Origin: Acinetobacter sp. N54.MGS-139
GTDB lineage: Bacteria > Pseudomonadota > Gammaproteobacteria > Burkholderiales > Burkholderiaceae_F
Reading direction: 5' to 3'
NCBI GenBank assembly: GCA_000980495.1
Contig: LARN01000057.1
Span: 1-9,198, forward strand
Length of the DNA stretch: 9,198 nucleotides
Shown: in pieces, positions 1 through 6,216 of the stretch
How the letters are laid out: every line of letters starts with the position of its first letter
Position numbering within the stretch: the first letter of the stretch is position 1
Program-made: the position numbers and the translations under genes
Notes under the pieces: model-generated
Database searches by the model: none
The model's input: the letters and a program-made list of their open reading frames with translations, nothing else
Told to the model about the DNA's origin: nothing

Positions 1-98
1 CGGTCTAAAGTCTCCAGGAACTTTGTTCTTCTGGCACCGCCCAGCTGCGGTGAGGTTTCTGCAAATAAATCAGCGAATGTGGGGGCTTTAATCTTCAT
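1..98 (-). CDS. N terminus of an unidentified protein, possibly a transposase (partial)
   Basis: Reading leftward from an ATG at 98-96, 32 codons stay open to the window edge, so only the N terminus is visible. The peptide begins MKIKAPTFADLFAET and continues into a basic stretch GGARRTKFLETLD. There is no strong Shine-Dalgarno sequence ahead of the ATG (GTGTGACT only), but a good sigma-70 promoter lies 26-54 bp upstream, which supports a real start. The ARRTKFLETLD stretch recalls the N-terminal helix of IS5-type transposases (pattern 'R..FL.E.D..v.W'), but 32 residues are too few to assign a family and this is a guess from memory. If it is a transposase, an insertion sequence end should lie just right of the promoter, where the LuxR-type fragment begins. 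Confidence 0.5.
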   Translation of the reverse strand, partial: MKIKAPTFADLFAETSPQLGGARRTKFLETLD

Positions 99-101
99 AG
101 T

Positions 102-120
102 CACACTTTTCGGTAGTGTG
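102..120. repeat. Inverted repeat at the predicted transcription start (operator or 5' hairpin)
   Basis: The arms CACACT (102-107) and AGTGTG (115-120) are perfect inverted repeats around a 7-nt centre. The repeat sits directly downstream of the -10 box and covers the expected transcription start and most of the short leader. It could be a repressor site or a short hairpin that masks the start. No regulator can be named. Confidence 0.35.
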
Positions 121-123
121 CTA

Positions 124-152
124 ATTATAGCATATCACCCACCTTTTGTGCA
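124..152 (-). promoter_or_regulatory. sigma-70 promoter for the minus-strand gene at the left edge
   Basis: On the minus strand, a perfect TATAAT -10 box (124-129) is preceded by TG one base away (extended -10). A -35 hexamer TGCACA (147-152) matches TTGACA at 4 of 6 positions, with an ideal 17-bp spacer. Transcription would start near 117, about 20 nt before the ATG at 98. The -35 overlaps the first codons of the divergent LuxR-type frame. Confidence 0.6.
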
Positions 153-448
153 GAGGTTCCTTAAGTGTTGTGCGAGACTGCGTCAGACGCTGCAGCAGTG
201 GTTTTGCGGTTTTGGACTTCGACATTATTGAAGCAAAGAGACGCTGGGAAACGCTGACGGAAAAGGAACAGCAGGTGCTGACTTTGATCGCAGCTGGTCT
301 TCTCAATAAAGAAGTTGCCGAACGTCTCGGTAACTCCGTGCGGACAATTGAGAATCATCGAGCTGCCGCAATGAAAAGGCTTCAAATCAAGACGTTAGCT
401 CAGCTTCACAGTCTGATTGAAGCAGTTAAAGTTAATACAAATCAGTGA
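146..448 (+). CDS. LuxR/FixJ-type HTH fragment of a response regulator (probable remnant)
   Basis: The 100-residue frame contains a LuxR C-terminal helix-turn-helix at about residues 36-90. It carries the usual landmarks: LTEKEQQVL, then AAGLLNKEVAERLG, then the recognition-helix region SVRTIENHRAAAMKRL. This wording is typical of FixJ/TtrR-type response regulators. The preceding residues resemble their interdomain linker, but the roughly 120-residue receiver domain with its phospho-acceptor Asp is absent, and no receiver sequence is found in any frame back to position 1. The start is weak: TTG at 146 has no ribosome binding site, and GTG at 170 has AGAGG 13 nt away. The fragment ends 126 bp before the flavoprotein operon and may once have regulated it. 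It is most likely a truncated pseudogene. A free-standing HTH protein is the alternative. Confidence 0.6.
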   Translation: MCRGSLSVVRDCVRRCSSGFAVLDFDIIEAKRRWETLTEKEQQVLTLIAAGLLNKEVAERLGNSVRTIENHRAAAMKRLQIKTLAQLHSLIEAVKVNTNQ

Positions 449-574
449 AAATACTAAGTGAACTAATTGAAGAAAGTTTGATCAAACGCAAAATACCTAG
501 GTAGTGGAACAGGCAAAAATGCTCCTGTCGGTTACGGAAACCAAAAACTCAAATCCAACGATAGGAGAACTCAA
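449..574 (+). other. Leader region of the flavoprotein operon with palindrome and hairpin
   Basis: This 126-bp gap should hold the operon promoter, but no convincing -35/-10 pair was found. It contains a perfect 10-bp palindrome TTTGATCAAA (477-486). It also contains an imperfect hairpin whose outer arms are ACAGG (509-513) and CCTGT (524-528), with an inner CA/TG pairing around AAAA. A 9-nt direct repeat AACTCAAAT (546-554 and 569-577) brackets the ribosome binding site AGGAG (563-567). Confidence 0.3.
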
Positions 575-2164
575 ATGCAAGTCACAAAACGCACGTTCCT
601 CAAGGGCCTTCTTGCGACAGCCGCTGCAGGCGGAGTCGTTTCCCAGGCTTCTGCAAAACCTCAGGCTGACCTTCCCGCAAAATGGGACCGCGAAGCTGAT
701 GTTGTCATTCTCGGTTACGGCGGTGCAGGCGCTTCTGCTGCCATCACGGCAAAGGATGCCGGTGCAGATGTTGTCATCTTTGAAAAAACGGCTCAGGGCG
801 GCGGCAACACAGCTGTTTCCTCCGGCGGCATGATGATTCCGAATAACCGTGAACGCGCTATTACTTACCTTGCAAAGACTTACGACTTTGCCAACTCTCA
901 GAAAGACCAGGAACTGCTGGAAGCTTTCGTTGACGAAGCGATGAAGTCCAAAGACTTCCTCCTTTCCCTGGCCCCGGACCAGAAGGTTTACATTTATGGT
1001 CACGTCGGTTTCCAGAACATTCCTGAATCCGACGCTATCGATAAATGGCGTTTCCGCACTCCGAAAGGACAGAAAACTCGCGGCGGCGACATGCTCTTCA
1101 ACAACTACCGCTACGCTGTTGAAACCGTCCGTAAGGTTCCCGTTGTTTACAACGCACGCGGCTTGCAGCTGATCACTCAGAACGACGAAGTTCTCGGCGT
1201 TTGGGTTGAAATCGACGGCAAGAAACAGGCTGTTAAGGCTCGCCGCGGCGTAGTGTTGGCTACAGGCGGCTACGAATTCGACGACAACATGCTGTCCAAC
1301 CATACGATGGGTCAGAAGTTCCATCGCTTGGGCCACCCCGGAAACACAGGTGACGGCGTCAGAATGGCTCAGGCTGCCGGTGCCGACCTTTGGCATATGA
1401 ACGCTTTGTCTTGCCCGCTCGGCTTGGTCGTCCCGGGTCTTAAGACCGCTCTGCAGATCAACATGCTCGCTCCTTCCTACATCTACGTTGATCAGGACGG
1501 CAAGAGATTTGCTAATGAAAAGATGGACAACCACACTTGCATCTACGGAGTAAATGTCTTGGATCCGATCAAACATCGTTATCCGCGCATCCCGTGCTTT
1601 GTCGTCTTTGATGAAGCTGCCCGAGTCAGAGGCCCGATCATCGGCGGTGCGACTTTCGGTTATGCCTTGAACAGAGAAAACTACAAGTGGAGCAAGGACA
1701 ACTCCGCTGAAATTGAAAAAGGCGTGATCGTTTCTGCTCCGACCATCGAAGAACTGGCTAAGAAGATCAATGTTCCGGCAGAAAACCTGGTCGAAACCGT
1801 TAACAGATGGAACAGCCAGATCAACGCCGGTGCCGACAAAGATTTCGGTCGTCCTCTAGAGAAGAAAGGCAAGGTTGCATTCGAAGGCCGTGAAGCACCG
1901 GTGATCCCTCGTCCGATCGGCGATGGTCCTTACTACGCTGCCGAGCTCTATCCGACAATTCTGAACACCCAGGGTGGTCCGCGCCGCAATAAACTCGGTC
2001 AGGTTCTCGATCCGTTCGGCAAACCGATCGCTCGCCTCTACAGCGCCGGTGAATTGGGTTCTATGTGGGGTCACATCTATCAAGGAGCCACGAACAACTC
2101 CGAAGCATGCGTATTCGGAAGAATCGCCGGCAGAACCGTAGCCAACGAAACCCCCTGGTCATAA
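575..2164 (+). CDS. Exported FAD-dependent oxidoreductase, fumarate-reductase/flavocytochrome c flavin subunit family
   Basis: The 529-residue flavoprotein probably reduces an organic acceptor in the periplasm, using electrons from the tetrahaem cytochrome encoded next. Residues 1-27 are a Tat-like signal (KRTFLKG, a hydrophobic stretch, then cleavage after ASA at 25-27). KR replaces the usual RR. The dinucleotide-binding fold starts at ADVVILGYGGAGASAA (Gly47, Gly49, Gly52, with the ribose-binding Glu70). HPGNTGDG (254-261), GKRFANE (309-315), LYSAGELG (488-495) and FGRIAG (514-519) are family landmarks. Arg350 in FDEAAR matches the catalytic Arg of Shewanella Fcc3. However, the HHTMGG motif reads LNTQGG (463-468), and the second catalytic Arg position holds Tyr502 (GHIYQGA), a pattern closer to 3-ketosteroid dehydrogenases. 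These alignments are from memory. The substrate is therefore unknown and probably not fumarate. AGGAG lies 7 nt before the ATG. Confidence 0.9.
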   Translation: MQVTKRTFLKGLLATAAAGGVVSQASAKPQADLPAKWDREADVVILGYGGAGASAAITAKDAGADVVIFEKTAQGGGNTAVSSGGMMIPNNRERAITYLAKTYDFANSQKDQELLEAFVDEAMKSKDFLLSLAPDQKVYIYGHVGFQNIPESDAIDKWRFRTPKGQKTRGGDMLFNNYRYAVETVRKVPVVYNARGLQLITQNDEVLGVWVEIDGKKQAVKARRGVVLATGGYEFDDNMLSNHTMGQKFHRLGHPGNTGDGVRMAQAAGADLWHMNALSCPLGLVVPGLKTALQINMLAPSYIYVDQDGKRFANEKMDNHTCIYGVNVLDPIKHRYPRIPCFVVFDEAARVRGPIIGGATFGYALNRENYKWSKDNSAEIEKGVIVSAPTIEELAKKINVPAENLVETVNRWNSQINAGADKDFGRPLEKKGKVAFEGREAPVIPRPIGDGPYYAAELYPTILNTQGGPRRNKLGQVLDPFGKPIARLYSAGELGSMWGHIYQGATNNSEACVFGRIAGRTVANETPWS

Positions 2165-2174
2165 CAAAATAACG

Positions 2175-2194
2175 CCGGCGCCGACAGGCGCCGG
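2175..2194 (+). other. Perfect GC-rich hairpin between the flavoprotein and cytochrome genes
   Basis: The arms CCGGCGCC (2175-2182) and GGCGCCGG (2187-2194) form a perfect 8-bp stem closed by a GACA tetraloop, 10 nt after the flavoprotein stop codon. No T-tract follows, so it is not a standard terminator. Such stems often protect an upstream message from 3' decay, which would leave more flavoprotein than cytochrome mRNA. That role is inference. Confidence 0.65.
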
Positions 2195-2223
2195 TCTCCG
2201 GCAATAAGAAAAAGGATTTTCCG

Positions 2224-2556
2224 ATGAAGAAGTTACTGATCGTAGTTTCCCTAGCACTCTTATCAGTTCAGGGTGCTTGGGCTGCAGACAAAATGCTGGC
2301 CGATCGGCACGTTGAGCGCGGTTTGAAGTGCGAATCCTGCCATACCACGATGCCCCCGAAAGCCGTGAATACGGACGGCTGCCTTAAGTGCCACGTCAGT
2401 TACGAAAAACTCGCAGCAAGGACGGACAAAAACGATATTAATCCGCACGATTCTCACTTAGAAAATTTAGATTGCGGCGCTTGCCACCACGGGCATAAGA
2501 AACCAGTTCTCGCCTGCGATGAATGTCACGAATTCACAAATATTAAGGTTCCTTAA
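2224..2556 (+). CDS. Small periplasmic tetrahaem cytochrome c (cytochrome c3 / Fcc3 haem-domain family)
   Basis: The 110-residue protein has a Sec signal peptide (MKKLLIVVSLALL..., cleavage near AWA-AD at 20/21). It carries four CXXCH haem-attachment motifs: CESCH (36-40), CLKCH (53-57), CGACH (84-88) and CDECH (98-102). Extra His residues that could act as distal ligands include His29, His75, His78, His89 and His91. Size and motif number match the N-terminal haem domain of Shewanella flavocytochrome c3, which there is fused to the flavin domain but here is a separate gene directly behind its likely partner. It probably takes electrons from a membrane quinol dehydrogenase and passes them to the flavoprotein's FAD. 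AAAGGA (2211-2216) lies 7 nt before the ATG. A strong terminator follows, closing a two-gene operon. Confidence 0.93.
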   Translation: MKKLLIVVSLALLSVQGAWAADKMLADRHVERGLKCESCHTTMPPKAVNTDGCLKCHVSYEKLAARTDKNDINPHDSHLENLDCGACHHGHKKPVLACDECHEFTNIKVP

Positions 2557-2586
2557 CTGATCGATTTTTCCTTTTCTCCTTGGTGA

Positions 2587-2600
2587 TTGCCGAAAGGCAA
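2587..2600 (+). other. Small GNRA-type hairpin just before the terminator
   Basis: TTGCC (2587-2591) and GGCAA (2596-2600) pair around a GAAA tetraloop, ending directly against the base of the terminator stem. The two stems could stack in the 3' end of the cytochrome message. Confidence 0.4.
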
Positions 2601-2645
2601 AAGAAAACCGCACATGAACTTTCGCTCATGCGCGGTTTTCTTTTC
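2601..2645. terminator. Intrinsic terminator of the flavoprotein-cytochrome operon, possibly bidirectional
   Basis: The left arm 2601-2617 pairs with 2626-2642 over 17 positions with one A-C mismatch (2612/2631), around an 8-nt loop. The stem ends in a T-rich run (TTTTCTTTTCC) on the plus strand. On the minus strand the stem is followed by a shorter T-rich stretch, so it may also stop the convergent small gene that ends at 2684. Confidence 0.88.
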
Positions 2646-2683
2646 CTTCACTCTATTCAGAATTTGCGTCTGAAGACGGAGAG

Positions 2684-2824
2684 TTATTCTCCTTCGACAG
2701 TACTGGCTTCAACAGCTTCAACTTTGTCTTTCTTCAGCTCTTTTGCTTCTTCGACTTTCGGATCGGCAGGTTTCTTTTCATCCGCCTTCTTAGAGCCGCA
2801 GCAGCATGTGCAAGAATCGGTCAT
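2684..2824 (-). CDS. 46-residue Cys-rich small protein (hypothetical)
   Basis: A short minus-strand gene encodes MTDSCTCCCGSKKADEKK followed by an acidic/basic, Lys-Glu-Ala-rich tail of about 28 residues with no aromatic residues. The four Cys (5, 7, 8, 9) crowd into SCTCCCG at the N terminus, a cluster that could bind a metal ion or act as a thiol group. The tail looks disordered or weakly helical. A near-perfect Shine-Dalgarno AGGAGG (2834-2839) lies 9 nt before the ATG and strongly supports translation. There is no signal peptide or membrane segment, so a cytoplasmic location is likely. The gene converges on the flavoprotein-cytochrome operon and shares its terminator. A possible -10 (TACAAT) lies upstream near 2890, without a clear -35. 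I do not recognise the family. Confidence 0.72.
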   Translation of the reverse strand: MTDSCTCCCGSKKADEKKPADPKVEEAKELKKDKVEAVEASTVEGE

Positions 2825-2960
2825 CGGAATTTACCTCCTGTAGGTTCATTTGAATTTTGATCGGGTCTTTTACTGCCCGAGCAGGGAAATTGTAGTCGGG
2901 GGCGGCGAAACAGAGCCTCAAAATTGTCCATAATAGGGAACTCAAAAAACGGAGGAAAGA

Positions 2961-3620
2961 GTGAGCGCTGAGTCGGTATCCGACCTTAAAACAGCGAAAT
3001 TCGGCATTCAAAAGACCCGAACATCGCAGTATGTCTTTGAGTACAAGAACGTCTGGGACCCGGTTAAAAAACGGTCCAAGCCGCTGTATCGAATTTCCGT
3101 AGGGAAAGTCGTCGGCGGTGAGATTGTCATCAAAGACGAATACCTTCACATGCATCCCGAGATAAAGCAGGGAGACATTGTTCTGCAGGAAGGAAAGCCA
3201 GTTTATATCGGCAGATGCTCGGCGCCCTCCGAATTATTTGAGATTTTGGAACTCGATCATTTCTGCCTGACGACGGCGCAGCCGGAAGCTATGGTGTCCT
3301 TTTACCGACTTCTCGGACTTCCAGTTCGAAAAGAAGGTGAGAGGTATGAGATCGAGTTTCCGCACTTTAAGATCAACCTTCATGTGATCGGGCATCCCTT
3401 ACTGCCCGAGGCAAAAGTCGCAGTTCCGGGCGCCGGAGACTTTTGTTTGGAAATCAAAACGGACTCAAATCCGGACGAAATCGCTGAAGCGTTTCGTAAA
3501 CTTGACGTCCCCGTCGAAGGGCCGGTGATCCGCCATGGACGAAAAGGCGAGATGACATCGGTTTACCTAAGAGATCCGGATCAAAATTTGGTTGAACTCG
3601 CCGTCTACCCGAAACAGTAA
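2961..3620 (+). CDS. VOC/glyoxalase-fold protein with an IS1634-transposase-like N-terminal extension
   Basis: Residues 96-216 form a vicinal-oxygen-chelate (glyoxalase/dioxygenase) domain: LELDHFCLTT, FYRLLGLP, KINLHVIG, a PGAGDFCLEIK strand, and the closing DPDQNLVELAVYP. Candidate metal ligands are His100, Glu164 and Glu212, with His141 nearby. The wording matches the small 'VOC virulence protein' group, whose substrates are mostly unknown. Residues 13-60 do not belong to this fold. YVFEYKNVWDPVKKRSKP, then ISVGKVVGGEIV, resemble the N terminus of IS1634-type transposases (YVYE..SYWDKEKK...R..IGK.D..TGE). The start is GTG at 2961 with GGAGG (2951-2955) 5 nt upstream. No internal start would give a clean VOC-only protein. 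It is 12 bp ahead of the membrane-protein gene, so the two are probably co-transcribed. Confidence 0.85.
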   Translation: MSAESVSDLKTAKFGIQKTRTSQYVFEYKNVWDPVKKRSKPLYRISVGKVVGGEIVIKDEYLHMHPEIKQGDIVLQEGKPVYIGRCSAPSELFEILELDHFCLTTAQPEAMVSFYRLLGLPVRKEGERYEIEFPHFKINLHVIGHPLLPEAKVAVPGAGDFCLEIKTDSNPDEIAEAFRKLDVPVEGPVIRHGRKGEMTSVYLRDPDQNLVELAVYPKQ

Positions 3621-3632
3621 TCTAGGAAAAGC

Positions 3633-4103
3633 ATGGACACACAAGAAAAGGAAAAGAAAAGCGAAGAAATCGCTGCTCAAACCGCAGAGACGCAGGAGCA
3701 GCCTGCTCCTGCACAGCCTTCTGAGGCTGCGTTAAAAGAGGAAAAGAAAAAAGTAGAAGCGGAACTGAATAAAGGATTCCCAGGCAACCGTTCCGTCGGC
3801 AAACTTTTTTGGGGCTACCTCGTATGCGGATCACTTTTTTGGGCGTTGATGTTCTACGGCGTAGGCATGGCCTTTACTTATCGGGAAAATCCCAACTTTG
3901 ACGCTGCAGGCCTGGCGCTTTTAGTTTGTGCGGTCATTCTCTACCTGTGGGGATTTGTATTTTCTGTCTTAAGTTTCATGGCGGCCATGAGGCTCAAAGG
4001 CCAACCGCTCCTTAAGGCTATTTATATCTTCGGAGTGATCGCGTACCTTATCGTGCTGTTCAGCGGGCTGCTGGTTTTCGTGCATGTCGCTATGGTCATC
4101 TAA
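3633..4103 (+). CDS. Three-helix membrane protein of unknown function
   Basis: The 156-residue protein has a charged, Gln/Glu/Lys/Pro-rich N-terminal tail (1-50) that looks disordered and partly coiled-coil (EAALKEEKKKVEAEL). Three hydrophobic segments follow, at about 57-81, 91-117 and 128-155, with the C terminus at the end of the last. Basic residues at the first segment (RSVGK) and before the third (RLKGQ) suggest a cytoplasmic N terminus. Three segments would then put the C terminus outside. There are no catalytic motifs. AGGA (3624-3627) precedes the ATG, and the start is 12 bp after the VOC gene, which suggests one transcript. I do not recognise the family and assign no role. Confidence 0.75.
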   Translation: MDTQEKEKKSEEIAAQTAETQEQPAPAQPSEAALKEEKKKVEAELNKGFPGNRSVGKLFWGYLVCGSLFWALMFYGVGMAFTYRENPNFDAAGLALLVCAVILYLWGFVFSVLSFMAAMRLKGQPLLKAIYIFGVIAYLIVLFSGLLVFVHVAMVI

Positions 4104-4225
4104 AAGGACGATCAAACTTTTACTAGGAAAGCCAATTTTTATCGATTCTTTACATAAAATGAAAGTTAGTTCTGGTTGAAACAACAAAGACCAGCCCCTT
4201 CGATATTTAAAGACACAGATAAAAA

Positions 4226-5494
4226 ATGGCGTTGATAGTACAAAAATACGGCGGCACTTCAGTCGGTTCCGTTGAGCGCATCAAAAATGTCGCTCGACGT
4301 ATCGCGAAGTGGCAAAATGCCGGCCATCAGGTTGTAGTTGTCGTCTCTGCGATGAGCGGAGAAACCAATCGCCTGATTGCCTTGGCCAAAGAAATTCAAA
4401 AGAACCCGGATCCTCGCGAACTCGATGTGATCGCCTCCACAGGCGAACAGGTCACCATCGGTCTTCTCGCGATGGCGCTCCAGAATTTGGGTGTGCAGGC
4501 TCGCAGCTATACTGGTCCTCAGGTCAGAGTTCTGACTGACAACGCCTATACCAAAGCTCGTATTAAAGAGATTGATTCTCACAGAATCATGGGTGACCTG
4601 AATGACGGAAAGGTCGTGATCGTAGCCGGCTTCCAAGGCTGTGATGAAGAGGGTAACATCACAACACTCGGTCGCGGCGGCTCCGATACTTCTGCCGTTG
4701 CTTTAGCGGCTGCGCTTCATGCAGACGAATGCCTCATCTTCACTGATGTTGACGGCATTTACACAACTGACCCGCGTGTAGTCAGCGACGCTCGCAAATT
4801 GGATGTTGTGGCTTTCGAAGAAATTTTGGAAATGGCCTCTCTCGGCTCCAAGGTTCTCCAGATCCGCAGTGTGGAATTTGCAGGCAAATACCACGTTCCT
4901 ACTCGCGTGCTCTCCAGCCTGACAGACCCTGATATTCCGGTAGATGAAGAAGCAAACTCCGGTACCCTGATTACTTTTGAGGAAGATCCCAAGATGGAAA
5001 AAGTTGTTGTTTCCGGCATCGCATTCAGCAGAAACGAAGCCAAGATTACTTTGCCGCACGTACCCGATACCCCGGGTATCGCCTACAAGATTCTTGGCCA
5101 CATTGCCGAAGCCAACATTGAAGTGGACATGATTGTTCAGAACGCCGCTAAGAACGGTTTAACCGACTTCAGCTTCACTGTCAGCCGCAACGACCTCGAC
5201 AAAGCTATGAAGGTTTTGGAAAAAGAAGTCACACCGTACCTCGGTGAAGAAGGTATCCTGACTGACGCTTCCATCGCCAAGATCTCTTGCGTCGGTATCG
5301 GCATGCGCAGCCACGCCGGTGTAGCAGCTAAGATGTTCCGCGTTTTGGCTGAAGAAAACATCAACATCAAGATGATTTCTACTTCCGAAATCCGCACATC
5401 CATTGTCGTAGACGAAAAATACATGGAATTGGCCGTCCGCGCGCTTCATAAAGCCTTCGGACTGGACAAAGCCACTAAGGAAATGGAACTCTAA
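4226..5494 (+). CDS. lysC: Aspartate kinase
   Basis: The enzyme phosphorylates L-aspartate with ATP to 4-phospho-aspartate, the first step towards lysine, threonine, methionine and diaminopimelate, in the cytoplasm. The 422-residue length fits monofunctional proteobacterial aspartokinases. Motifs are the N-terminal KYGGTSVG (7-14), VVVSAMSG (38-45), STGEQ (71-75), GRGGSDTSA (149-157) and the nucleotide-binding FTDVDGIYTTDPR (172-184). Two ACT domains follow (about 263-339 and 350-420) with MIVQN and ISTSEIRTSIVV, the usual site for lysine/threonine feedback. The ribosome binding site is weak (AAAGACACAG region), but the ATG precedes the conserved MALIVQKYGG exactly. The 122-bp upstream gap has a TAAAAT (4155-4160) that could be a -10, without a good -35. 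No lysine riboswitch-like structure was seen. Confidence 0.97.
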   Translation: MALIVQKYGGTSVGSVERIKNVARRIAKWQNAGHQVVVVVSAMSGETNRLIALAKEIQKNPDPRELDVIASTGEQVTIGLLAMALQNLGVQARSYTGPQVRVLTDNAYTKARIKEIDSHRIMGDLNDGKVVIVAGFQGCDEEGNITTLGRGGSDTSAVALAAALHADECLIFTDVDGIYTTDPRVVSDARKLDVVAFEEILEMASLGSKVLQIRSVEFAGKYHVPTRVLSSLTDPDIPVDEEANSGTLITFEEDPKMEKVVVSGIAFSRNEAKITLPHVPDTPGIAYKILGHIAEANIEVDMIVQNAAKNGLTDFSFTVSRNDLDKAMKVLEKEVTPYLGEEGILTDASIAKISCVGIGMRSHAGVAAKMFRVLAEENINIKMISTSEIRTSIVVDEKYMELAVRALHKAFGLDKATKEMEL

Positions 5495-5520
5495 GGTCGA
5501 ACTGCGGTTCATCTAAAATA

Positions 5521-5559
5521 AAAATCCTCGGATCTCCTATGGCGGTCCGAGGATTTTTT
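5521..5559. terminator. Bidirectional intrinsic terminator between lysC and mdaB
   Basis: A perfect 12-bp stem pairs 5521-5532 with 5546-5557 around a 13-nt loop. The plus strand continues into a T run to 5559. The minus strand leaves the stem into TTTTATTTTA, so the element can stop transcription from both convergent genes. Confidence 0.92.
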
Positions 5560-5576
5560 CTGCGCTGTGAATTCAA

Positions 5577-6161
5577 TCACTCAATCTTGAATACACGGCG
5601 AAGGTGTTCTTTCCAGCGTTTTACATCCTCTCCGATGTGCGGGTTCTTGACGACGTCATTGCACATAAAAGAGGGAAGCTGTTTCATTCCCAAGAACTCG
5701 AAAGCCTTAATCAGAGGAAAGAAGACACCGTCGACACCGCGGCCTTCAAAGAAATCGCCTTTACGGTCAAAAGCGGTCTTCGGAGCGTTCCAAGTGCTGC
5801 TGATCATGAACTTCTTATCCGTCAGAATGCCGCCCTTGCCGTAGTTGTCGTCCGAGTGCAGGTGCGAGCGGCCGTCGTTGCCGACGACACCGGGCTGAAC
5901 AAAGACAAGGTCTTCATAACGCTTGAGCTGCCAAGGCGTGCTCATCCACCATCCCGGGGTTTGAACAATGATGACATCGGCTTTCTTAATCTTTTCTGCT
6001 TCTGCCGCAGTTTCCCACTGACTGTCGATCAGTGTGATTTCGACATTCCAGCCGAGCTTAGTCAGTTCTTCCTCAGCAATACGGGATAGATAATGGTTGA
6101 GCTCGCCGCCTTTTCCGTAGTTCTGGCAGCCCGCATCAAGAATCAAAACGTTATTAGACAT
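5577..6161 (-). CDS. mdaB: NAD(P)H:quinone oxidoreductase of the MdaB type
   Basis: The 194-residue flavodoxin-fold protein closely resembles E. coli MdaB (modulator of drug activity B), a cytoplasmic FAD enzyme that reduces quinones by two electrons and so avoids semiquinone radicals. Shared landmarks are SNNVLILDA at the N terminus, ADVIIVQTPGWWMSTPW (61-77), YGKGG (107-111), SSTWNAPKTAF (121-131), FFEGRGVDGVFFP (137-149) and the FLGM..LPSF..NDV.K.P C-terminal stretch. Length matches the family. GGAGGT lies 7 nt before the ATG and falls inside the overlapping mini-ORF, suggesting coupled translation. It is the last gene before the shared terminator and 79 bp after the dehydrogenase gene. 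Confidence 0.94.
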   Translation of the reverse strand: MSNNVLILDAGCQNYGKGGELNHYLSRIAEEELTKLGWNVEITLIDSQWETAAEAEKIKKADVIIVQTPGWWMSTPWQLKRYEDLVFVQPGVVGNDGRSHLHSDDNYGKGGILTDKKFMISSTWNAPKTAFDRKGDFFEGRGVDGVFFPLIKAFEFLGMKQLPSFMCNDVVKNPHIGEDVKRWKEHLRRVFKIE

Positions 6162-6216
6162 TTGCTATACCTCCATAGTTGTGAGCATAGTAGGAGGCCT
6201 CAACATACGGCTTCAC
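6154..6216 (-). CDS. Possible 20-codon mini-ORF overlapping the mdaB start
   Basis: A GTG at 6216-6214 with GGAG 4 nt upstream opens 20 codons, ending in a TAA (6156-6154) that overlaps the first codons of mdaB in another frame. Four of the 20 residues are Tyr. The mdaB Shine-Dalgarno is inside it, so its translation could expose or block mdaB. The same frame is also open back to the TAA of the upstream dehydrogenase, so it could instead be the tail of a lost gene. Nothing but the start signal and the layout supports it. Confidence 0.25.
   Translation of the reverse strand: MKPYVEASYYAHNYGGIANV

Noticed and set aside
477..486. TTTGATCAAA as an FNR site
   Set aside because: FNR boxes are TTGAT-N4-ATCAA; here the halves overlap without the 4-bp spacer, so only a generic palindrome is reported.
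497..1576. 359-codon open frame on the minus strand
   Set aside because: It is antisense to the well-supported flavoprotein gene, lacks recognisable protein features and reflects the codon bias of the sense gene.
2580..2843. 87-codon plus-strand frame
   Set aside because: It runs through the terminator hairpin and is antisense to the 46-residue Cys-rich gene, which has the far better ribosome binding site.
4104..4225. Lysine riboswitch ahead of lysC
   Set aside because: The gap is only 122 bp, shows just a 5-bp stem (4172-4176 with 4190-4194), and has none of the multi-helix structure of that riboswitch.
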